Shown piece by piece: positions 58,015 to 64,000 of a DNA stretch of 64,000 nt. A program made the position numbers and the translations under genes. Source of the stretch: Oceanococcus sp964629015. Its GTDB lineage: Bacteria; Pseudomonadota; Gammaproteobacteria; Nevskiales; Oceanococcaceae. The stretch lies in the NCBI GenBank assembly GCA_964629015.1, contig CAZVMN010000003.1, forward strand, positions 124,001-188,000, given 5' to 3'. How positions within the stretch are numbered: the first letter of the stretch is position 1; every line of letters begins with the position of its first letter. The notes beneath the pieces were generated by a model. It worked only from the letters and a program-made list of their open reading frames with translations, searched no databases and was not told the DNA's origin.

Positions 58015-58494
58015 TCAGTGATCGTGGCCGTCGGTGTGGACGTGGCCGTGATCCAGTTCCTGCTCGGTGGCTTCGCGGACATCGGTGATCGCGATGTCGA
58101 AATGAAGATTGGCACCGGCCAGATCGTGATTGCCATCAACGGTGACTTGTTCGTCGGAGACATCGGCGATGCGGACCAGCATCGGGCCTTGTGAGCTGTC
58201 GGCCTGAAAACGCATGCCGACCTCCAGCTGATCGACGCCTTGAAACGCACTGCGCGGAACAACCTGAACCAGTTCCGGGCGATGTGGGCCGTAGCCCTCG
58301 TCCGGGCTGACGGTGACCTGGAAGCTATCACCAGAGCTGCGCCCGGTCATTTCTTTTTCCAGGCCGGCCACAATCTGATTGAAGCCGTGTAGGTAGGCCA
58401 TGGGTTCGCGGCCTTCGGAGGTGTCGACGGTTTCACCGGCGTCGTTGCGCAGGGTGTAGTTGAAGCTGACGACGGTTTTGTCGGCAATTTGCAT
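58015..58494 (-). CDS. slyD: FKBP-type peptidyl-prolyl isomerase, SlyD family
   Basis: A 159-residue prolyl isomerase and chaperone of the SlyD type. It begins MQIADKTVVSFNYTLRNDAG and has REPMAYLHGFNQIVAGLEKE, the insert-in-flap domain with VTVSPDEGYGPHRPELVQVV, and GNHDLAGANLHFDIAITDVR, the FKBP C-terminal strand. The C-terminus is a short His-rich tail (ELDHGHVHTDGHDH), weaker than the Cys/His metal tail of E. coli SlyD. The ATG at 58494 is canonical. Confidence 0.9.
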   Translation of the reverse strand: MQIADKTVVSFNYTLRNDAGETVDTSEGREPMAYLHGFNQIVAGLEKEMTGRSSGDSFQVTVSPDEGYGPHRPELVQVVPRSAFQGVDQLEVGMRFQADSSQGPMLVRIADVSDEQVTVDGNHDLAGANLHFDIAITDVREATEQELDHGHVHTDGHDH

Positions 58495-58549
58495 CTGAGA
58501 GTCCGTTTGCGGCGGGCCAGGGTAACGCGGATGCGGCCAGACCCCCAAA

Positions 58550-59689
58550 CTAGAAGCCCCAATGGCCATGCGCAAATTCGATCGCCATGGTGGTGAAGGT
58601 GGCCAGGCAGAGCAGGTCCACGGCAGCGCGCGCTAGCGGTCGCCGGGTGAGTTCTGCGAACAGAATAAATAAGGGAAAGATCACCAGGATGTAACGCGGC
58701 AGGCTCAGTGCCCATCCGGTACTGGTCATCAACAGGAGGTTGCTGGTGGACCAGATGCCGGCGCCAACTCCGAGCCGCCAGAACGCGTAAATGCTGGCGA
58801 TCAGACCCAGGGCGACGGCGCCGAGCTCAAACACCCCCATGGTCCAGTAACGGCTTTTGTCCCAATCCAGGCGATGCCACAAATCGGCCAGCGCGGTGAG
58901 CGGCGTGCCCGGTGATTTGTGCCAGTGGCTGCGTTGCATGTCCAGAAAGTAAAAGGCGTGGTCGTACATCCACCAGTTGATGGCCAGATACACGGCGAGG
59001 CCGCAAGGAATCAGCGCGGTCCACAGCCAGGCCGTATCAAAGCGTTTGCTGTGCCACCACAAACGCACAATCTCCCAACCTACGACCAGTCCGATCAGCA
59101 TGCCGTTGATGCGCGTGGCACACAGCAGCATGCCGAGACCGCCAACCAACAACCAGCGTTGCTCAAGCATGGCGACCCACAGCCACAGTAGGGTCGCCAT
59201 GAACAGCGCTTCGGTATACCCAATGTGCAAAAAATACGCGGTTGGAAAGATCAGCAGGTACCACACGGCGCGATCTGCGGTGTCGCGGTCGTGGTAATGT
59301 GCGACCAAGCGGTGCAGCGCGAGACTGGCGAGGAGCGCGCTGATAACCGAGATGATCAGCGCGCTCATGTAAGCGTCGCCGGTCAGCAGCGTGAGCACCC
59401 GGATGAAGGCCGGGTACGCCGGGAAAAATACGATGAACAGGCCGAGTTCACCGTGGTTGCTGTAACCCTCGCGGGCGAGGTCCAGATAGTGCGGGGTGTC
59501 CCACCGATTCCACATGGCAAAGCTTTGCCACAGACGGCCGGCGCTGCCTTCGTTGACGATTTCCACCGACCACACGCCGAGTAGCCAAACCAGCAGATGG
59601 GTCATGCTGACCAGGGTGAGGCTGAGGATCAGCGCATGGCGGGCGTCAGGATGTCGGTTGATCAGCGTGCTGAGGGAAAATCTCGACAT
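58550..59689 (-). CDS. Membrane glycosyltransferase, PIG-V/mannosyltransferase-like
   Basis: A 379-residue polytopic protein with about nine membrane helices. The first lumenal/periplasmic loop contains WNRWDTPHYLDLAREGYSNH, close to the WD..HY..IA..GY block of PIG-V mannosyltransferases, and FFPAYPAFIRVLTLL follows. These enzymes are GT-C type and use polyprenyl-linked sugars. The acceptor is unknown. It is downstream of the PTPS-like gene on the same strand (12 bases), so the two may be co-transcribed. Confidence 0.75.
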   Translation of the reverse strand: MSRFSLSTLINRHPDARHALILSLTLVSMTHLLVWLLGVWSVEIVNEGSAGRLWQSFAMWNRWDTPHYLDLAREGYSNHGELGLFIVFFPAYPAFIRVLTLLTGDAYMSALIISVISALLASLALHRLVAHYHDRDTADRAVWYLLIFPTAYFLHIGYTEALFMATLLWLWVAMLEQRWLLVGGLGMLLCATRINGMLIGLVVGWEIVRLWWHSKRFDTAWLWTALIPCGLAVYLAINWWMYDHAFYFLDMQRSHWHKSPGTPLTALADLWHRLDWDKSRYWTMGVFELGAVALGLIASIYAFWRLGVGAGIWSTSNLLLMTSTGWALSLPRYILVIFPLFILFAELTRRPLARAAVDLLCLATFTTMAIEFAHGHWGF

Positions 59690-59701
59690 GGCGTGTTGCG
59701 C

Positions 59702-60568
59702 TCAGTCGTCAGCGTTGGCGACGGCGCAACTGTGTGCACCTTTACCGATCCCCTCAAAGGCACGGCATTCGATGTGATGTCCGGTGTGCTCACGCGCGAT
59801 TGTTCGGGCCATGTGTGCGGTGATCTGTTCCACCGTCGGCTCGGCTTCAATCGGGCAGCTGCGTGACGCGGGCAGATCAAGTTCGAAGTCACCCTGGCTG
59901 GCGCGATAGGCGTAGCGGTGGCGCTTGCCATGGATGGTCAGGTCCTGTTCCGATCCGATATAGCGGCCATCAAAGCGTTGCTGCCACTGCGCCTCGAGTT
60001 CTGCGTGAGGCTGGCCATCCATGCGGATGTCCAGGCGTGCCCGGTGTCCGTGGGCCATGCGCTGACAATTGCCGCTGTGCTGGCGCAGGCCGTGGCAATA
60101 GCGGTAGGGCCCGTGATGATGTGCCGGTGTCAGGGTCAGAACAAGATGGGCAATGTTGTCGGGCAGCAGCTTGCGCAGCGGTGCGGCCAGCGTGGCGGCA
60201 AGGTTTTGCGCATCCACCGCCGCTGTATCGAGCAAGGCAAAGCTGTTTGGTGGGGCTTGGTAGTGCCATTCTTCACCGCTGTTGTTGCACAGGCTGATCG
60301 TGGCACGACCCGCCTGTGTGCTGAGTCTTGCTGCCTGATCCACGCTGAGCAACAGGCGATGATCAATCTGTTCATCCAGAGCCTGTTTGAGCACGCTTTT
60401 GACGATGCCGAAATCGCACAGCATGCCATTGCCGGCCAACTCGCCACCGAGCTCTGCATCGACGCGCCAACTCTCACCAACCAGACCCCGCTCCGGATCA
60501 AACCAGGCGCAATCCAGGTGCGTGAAATCGGCAATGAACAGGCGTGTTTCAAGTTTCATCGCGGACAT
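59702..60568 (-). CDS. Tandem PTPS-fold protein (6-carboxytetrahydropterin synthase-like)
   Basis: A 288-residue protein with two pterin-synthase (PTPS/QueD) folds. The first (about 8-120) has FIADFTHLDCAWFDPERGLV and GMLCDFGIVKSVLKQALDEQ but lacks the HGH triad, with ESW in its place. The second (about 135-285) has LTPAHHHGPYRYCH and NCQRMAHGHRARLDIRM, including the Cys and HGH zinc motif, and EHTGHHIECRAFEGIGKGA near the end. QueD normally is a single domain in queuosine synthesis. No queC or queE is near. The start at 60568 is uncertain by three codons (ATG 60559). Confidence 0.78.
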   Translation of the reverse strand: MSAMKLETRLFIADFTHLDCAWFDPERGLVGESWRVDAELGGELAGNGMLCDFGIVKSVLKQALDEQIDHRLLLSVDQAARLSTQAGRATISLCNNSGEEWHYQAPPNSFALLDTAAVDAQNLAATLAAPLRKLLPDNIAHLVLTLTPAHHHGPYRYCHGLRQHSGNCQRMAHGHRARLDIRMDGQPHAELEAQWQQRFDGRYIGSEQDLTIHGKRHRYAYRASQGDFELDLPASRSCPIEAEPTVEQITAHMARTIAREHTGHHIECRAFEGIGKGAHSCAVANADD

Positions 60569-60718
60569 TTTACGCGTGCGGACGCACTGCGGTCAGCGCG
60601 CGCCACGAATTTCATGCCAGTTGGGTGTGAAGCTGTCAGCCCGGCAGCGTAAAATTGCCACTTTCGATTTTTATGTGAACAGCTGTCCAGCTTTGGGCGG
60701 CGTCAGCACGAGATTTTC

Positions 60719-61834
60719 ATGACTCAGAATCCACCTCCCAAGGTGCTGGGCCGCGGTCGGCTCGGGCGCCCTGCGCGCATGCTCCGCAATGCGCACGACC
60801 GTGTACGTCACGCGGAGCGTCTCAATCAGGCCGGGCAAACGCCGTTCGAGGTGATTGCGCGCCACGACATCATCAGCCTGCGTTACTACCCCGGTGATAC
60901 GGACAAAACGCTGACGCCGCTGGTGATCGTGCCGCCCCTGGCAGTCAACATGCTGATCTATGACCTGTTTCCGCAGCGTTCATTGGTTCGGCATCTGCGC
61001 GATCAAGGGTTTCCTCTATATCTGATCGACTGGGGGCGACCAACGCGTGCCCATGCGCATTGGCAGTTTGCTGATTATCTGCAGGATTTTCTGCCGCGCA
61101 TGCTGAGTCACGTGCGTGAGCACAGTGGTCAGCAGGATGTGTCGCTGCACGGCTGGAGCCTGGGGGCGATGTTTAGCTATGCCTATGCGGCGTTGGGTGA
61201 CCCGCACGTGCGCAACTTGGTGTTGCTCGGGCCACCTTGCGATTACCACGCGCCCGGTGGGGTCAGTTTCCAGAATCGTCTGGTGTCACGTCAGATGAAG
61301 CAGCTTAAGCGCCTGACCGGATGGCGTATCCATGCCAGCCGCCCCGGGCTCTGGCACGTGCCTGGCTGGGCCAATGCACTGGCCTTCAAGCTGGCCAGCC
61401 CAGCGGGCACATTGCGCGGTTATGGCGAATTGCTCGGGCGGCTGGATGACCGCTCGCTGGTCGCCGAGCACGCCACCCATGGCGCATTTTTGGACGACAT
61501 GGTGGCCTACCCCGGCGGGGTGATGCAGGACATCGTGCAGTACTTGATGACCGACAATGTCCTGGCCCAAGGGCGTTTGCCGATTGCGGATTGTCCGGCA
61601 CGTTTGTCCGATGTGAAGGCCAATGTGCTGATCGTGGTCGGTGACAAGGACCCTATCGTCACGCCCGCGGCCAGCCGTCATCTGATTGGGCTGATGCCGC
61701 AGGCACAGTCGGAGTTGCTGGAAGCCCCCGGTGGGCATATGAGCATTGTCAGCGGCAGTCGCGCGCCGCAGTCGATCTGGACGCCGGTCGCCGCATGGCT
61801 GCGCGAGCACGCTGAGGTGCGCAGCGCGGCATAA
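60719..61834 (+). CDS. PhaC-like alpha/beta hydrolase with Ser nucleophile
   Basis: A 371-residue alpha/beta hydrolase resembling class III PHA synthase (PhaC): YYPGDTDKTLTPLVIVPPLA, then FPLYLIDWGRPTRAHAHWQF. The nucleophile elbow reads LHGWSLGAMFSYAYAALG, so it has S147 where PHA synthases have Cys. The remaining triad is likely in VVGDKDPIVTP (Asp) and APGGHMSIVSG (His). It may therefore be a lipase/esterase or depolymerase. No phaA, phaB, phaE or phasin gene is in the window. It is convergent with the desaturase gene. Confidence 0.82.
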   Translation: MTQNPPPKVLGRGRLGRPARMLRNAHDRVRHAERLNQAGQTPFEVIARHDIISLRYYPGDTDKTLTPLVIVPPLAVNMLIYDLFPQRSLVRHLRDQGFPLYLIDWGRPTRAHAHWQFADYLQDFLPRMLSHVREHSGQQDVSLHGWSLGAMFSYAYAALGDPHVRNLVLLGPPCDYHAPGGVSFQNRLVSRQMKQLKRLTGWRIHASRPGLWHVPGWANALAFKLASPAGTLRGYGELLGRLDDRSLVAEHATHGAFLDDMVAYPGGVMQDIVQYLMTDNVLAQGRLPIADCPARLSDVKANVLIVVGDKDPIVTPAASRHLIGLMPQAQSELLEAPGGHMSIVSGSRAPQSIWTPVAAWLREHAEVRSAA

Positions 61835-61872
61835 CGGCCTAACGCTGCAGCACCTCAGACACGCTAGGCCGT
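61834..61872. terminator. Long-loop inverted repeat between convergent genes
   Basis: ACGGCCTA (61834-61841) and TAGGCCGT (61865-61872): an 8-bp stem separated by 23 bases, each arm touching one of the two convergent stop codons. No T-run; termination role is uncertain. Confidence 0.35.
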
Positions 61873-62970
61873 GGCGGTGGATGCCGCGGGTTCGCCGGTC
61901 GGTTTGCTGCTGAAGCGATTGTCACGTGCGAAGGTGCCGGTGTCGTTGAAACGCACCCCCATCTCACGCATGACCTTGTGCGCGGTCGGCGCGGTCCACT
62001 GGCGGATGTAGAACGGCTCCTTGACCACGAAGTGATGAATCGCGTGGGTGCTGCCGAAATTGAAGCAGAACAGCTGGAACGGCGTCATCCACCAGGGGTT
62101 TAGCACCTGGGTTTGTTGCATGATGTTGCCGTCTTCCACATCACCGTAGTAATGCATGTTGGAACTGACAAAGTGCAGGCAGAACGTGCGTAGAAAGCTG
62201 GGCAGCATCCAGGTGACTGCGAGGAAGTTGAGCACGGAGACGGTTGACGCGGCCCAGCCGGACAATTCCAGCGGTTGACCCAGTGCAGCGGCACCCAGGG
62301 CGACGGCGTGATAGCCCAGCCAGCCGTGCCAGGCCAGGTAGTAGAGGTTGCCCAGCGGGAAGTAGGCACGACGCTGCTGTTTGATCAGCGCGTTGAGTTC
62401 AGCTTTGTCTTTGGGGTTCTGTGCGGCGATGTAGGCGCGCACCATCTTGTAGGTGCTCTTGGGCCGCAGGTAGATCGCCAGCATGTTGTCGCCGGTGATC
62501 AGCAAGCGTTTCAAGCCCCAACGTTCACCGTTGGTGATGCCGCGCTCTTCCAGATCATGTTCAGTGCCGGAATGCTTGTGGTGATGCAGGTGCAGACGGC
62601 GGCGGACCAAGGGGTTGATGGTGCTGGGGCGCGCGATCCAGCCGATGATCAGCATCAAGGCGTTGATTTTCGGCTGCTTGCGGAAATACATCAGATGAAT
62701 CAGGTCATGCTCCAGTTCATGAATGAACGAGGCAAAGATCGCGACCATCGGAATGCACAGCCACCAGGCTACGAGACCCAGGTAATAGGCGTAGGCGGTG
62801 CCAAGCATGCCCGCCACGGACAGCAGCATGATCGTCACACCGATGGCGTTTTGATGTTTCAGCCAAGGGTGGCGTGCTCGCAGATCCTGGCCAGCCTGCA
62901 GAACAACCTGTTTGATGCGCGCCGTTTTCTCGGCATCGCTCATCTGATCCACGGGTTTTTCGGATGACAT
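61864..62970 (-). CDS. Fatty acid desaturase-family membrane diiron enzyme
   Basis: A 368-residue membrane enzyme with the three histidine boxes of the desaturase/hydroxylase superfamily: HELEH at 84-88, HLHHHKH at 127-133, and HAIHH in FGSTHAIHHFVVKEP near the C-terminus. Four hydrophobic helices are visible. I chose the ATG at 62970 with GGAG nine bases before it (MSSEKPVDQM); the frame upstream is not family-like. It is divergent from an AraC-type regulator 109 bp away. Substrate may be a fatty acyl chain or an alkane-type lipid; it does not carry the AlkB box pattern. Confidence 0.85.
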   Translation of the reverse strand: MSSEKPVDQMSDAEKTARIKQVVLQAGQDLRARHPWLKHQNAIGVTIMLLSVAGMLGTAYAYYLGLVAWWLCIPMVAIFASFIHELEHDLIHLMYFRKQPKINALMLIIGWIARPSTINPLVRRRLHLHHHKHSGTEHDLEERGITNGERWGLKRLLITGDNMLAIYLRPKSTYKMVRAYIAAQNPKDKAELNALIKQQRRAYFPLGNLYYLAWHGWLGYHAVALGAAALGQPLELSGWAASTVSVLNFLAVTWMLPSFLRTFCLHFVSSNMHYYGDVEDGNIMQQTQVLNPWWMTPFQLFCFNFGSTHAIHHFVVKEPFYIRQWTAPTAHKVMREMGVRFNDTGTFARDNRFSSKPTGEPAASTATA

Positions 62971-63078
62971 TGCGTTTGTCTCCACATTGGTTTGCAATGC
63001 AAACAAGCGTAAACAAACTACAAAACGGTCGCGCGGCTGAGCGCGCCAAATTATTGTCCCGAGGCGACACACGCAGAT

Positions 63079-64000
63079 ATGACTTCACACGCCACATCGT
63101 TGAGCAGCTGGTCGGCTGCGATCAAAGCCTGCCTCGATGAGCGTGGGCTCGACAGCGCGGCGTTGTTTGCTCGCGCCGGCCTGGACATGAGCTTGCTGAG
63201 CGACCCCAAGGCGCGCTACCCATTGAGTGCGACAACTCAGCTTTGGGCGCTGGCGATTGAGGCCACCGGCGATGAGGCCTTGGGTCTGAGCGTGGCGCGG
63301 CAGGTGCGTCAGACCACCTTCCATGCCTTGGGTTATGCGGTCATGGCCAGTGCGACATTGGCGGAGGCGTTCGAGCGTATGGTGCGCTATTTCCGGGTGG
63401 TGACCGATGCCGGGGAGTTGTCCTGTGGTCCGTGCGAGCAGGGTTATTGCTATCGCATCTCGCCACTGCCGGGCCGCCAACAACCCGCCGATGCTTCACT
63501 GGACGCCTTCATGGCGGTGGTCATGCGCACCTGCCGTGCGTTGGCTGGGCGCGATGTGGTGCCAAAGGCGGTGCGTTTTCGGCGTCCGCCGCCCTCCGAT
63601 GTCGGTCCTTATGAACGTCTGTTTCGCGTGCCGGTGGCGTTTGCGCAGGCCCAAACCGAGATCGTTTTTGACCTCGCCACAGTCCAAGCAGCGCTACCGT
63701 ACGGTAACGATGAGTTGGCCCGCCACAACGATGAAATCCTGACCCGTTTGCTGGCGCAGCAACAGCGCGAAAGTCTGCCCGCGCGGGTTCAGGGCTTGAT
63801 TGCCCAACGGCTCAAGGACGGCGAGCCGACACCGGAGGCGGTCGCCGCTGAATTGAATGTGAGCGTGCGTCAGCTGCAGCGCAAGCTCAAGGAGGAGGGC
63901 ACCAGCTTTCGTGACACCCTTGATGCCACCCGGCATGAGCTGGCCTGTCGCTATCTGGCGGATGAGCATTACAGTCTGGGTGAGATCACCTGGCTGCTCG
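63079..64000 (+). CDS. AraC-family regulator with Arabinose_bd-type N-terminus (3' end missing)
   Basis: The frame runs open from the ATG at 63079 (MTSHATSLSSWSAAIKACLD) to the end of the window, 307 codons, without a stop. The N-terminal 190 residues have the pattern of the Arabinose_bd ligand domain (GLSVARQVRQTTFHALGYAV, MASATLAEAFERMVRYFRVV). The C-terminal HTH begins with EAVAAELNVSVRQLQRKLKE and EGTSFRDTLDATRHELACRY, and about 30 residues are missing. Related regulators control lipid, alkane and hydroxy-acid genes. It is divergent from the desaturase gene, the likely target. Confidence 0.9.
   Translation, partial: MTSHATSLSSWSAAIKACLDERGLDSAALFARAGLDMSLLSDPKARYPLSATTQLWALAIEATGDEALGLSVARQVRQTTFHALGYAVMASATLAEAFERMVRYFRVVTDAGELSCGPCEQGYCYRISPLPGRQQPADASLDAFMAVVMRTCRALAGRDVVPKAVRFRRPPPSDVGPYERLFRVPVAFAQAQTEIVFDLATVQAALPYGNDELARHNDEILTRLLAQQQRESLPARVQGLIAQRLKDGEPTPEAVAAELNVSVRQLQRKLKEEGTSFRDTLDATRHELACRYLADEHYSLGEITWLL

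Noticed and set aside
1..64000. CRISPR arrays, rRNA or tRNA genes
   Set aside because: No regularly spaced repeats and no recognisable RNA gene were seen in the short intergenic regions; the longest spacers are under 300 bases.

Overview
This window reads as a chromosomal segment of a polarly flagellated gammaproteobacterium. The gene order flgIJKL, fliC-flaG-fliD-fliS, rpoN, single receiver, fleQ, fliEFGHI...fliJKLMNOPQR-flhB, with an rpoN copy and a lone receiver gene next to fleQ, matches the layout I know from Xanthomonas-type clusters. The steroid-type flavoenzymes, PhaC-like hydrolase, fatty acid desaturase and Arabinose_bd-type AraC regulator fit better with a Nevskiales/Salinisphaerales-like lipid or hydrocarbon degrader. 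The lineage is inferred from gene content only. GC content is moderately high. I saw no rRNA, tRNA, CRISPR, insertion sequence or prophage.

1-19655: the late flgI end, flgJKL, a three-gene non-flagellar block (SpoIIAA-like, YbiT-type ABC-F, DbpA), the filament genes, the regulators (RpoN, receiver, FleQ) and fliE-fliI. I find good sigma-28 promoters before fliC and fliS, and sigma-54 promoters before fliE and fliL, with weaker or oddly placed sigma-54 matches before fliJ and fliD. This is the RpoN/FleQ then FliA hierarchy written in the DNA. 19656-25330: about 5.7 kb of unrelated genes sits between fliI and fliJ. It holds a SnoaL-like protein, LysR, DoxX, a glutathionyl-hydroquinone reductase, a MAPEG protein, an unknown and a metallo-beta-lactamase-fold hydrolase. 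It looks like an electrophile/quinone response cassette, comparable to E. coli yhaJ/yqjFG. 25331-32059: fliJ to flhB. flhA, flhF, fleN, fliA and the che/mot genes do not follow.

32111-42662: an unknown Cys-containing protein; a pair of steroid-type flavoenzymes (HsaA-like, KstD-like); a FimX-like protein with degenerate GGDEF and EAL domains; the complete EF-P lysylation set (epmB divergent from efp-epmA); and an unusual fusion of a ZIP-like half with an ArsP/SO_0444-type permease.

42749-48985: the most interesting region. Seven tightly packed genes encode an inner-membrane coiled-coil protein, two outer-membrane-type lipoproteins, a secreted protein with an acidic low-complexity tail, a MotA/TolQ/ExbB-type channel subunit, and two tandem paralogues that join a stator-like transmembrane helix with a conserved Asp to a von Willebrand A domain. 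I read this as a proton-driven envelope machine whose usual OmpA or TonB-box output is replaced by VWA domains, possibly on a heterodimeric B subunit. I do not recognise it as a described system.

49012-64000: housekeeping and accessory genes. These are a cobalamin-binding-type receptor without a signal peptide, a thioesterase, a Mpo1-like protein, an AbgT transporter, single-chain ATP sulfurylase, an L,D-transpeptidase-like protein, a eukaryotic-type IleS, SlyD, a PIG-V-like glycosyltransferase, a duplicated PTPS-fold protein, a PhaC-like hydrolase with Ser in place of Cys, a fatty acid desaturase and a divergent AraC regulator that runs off the end.
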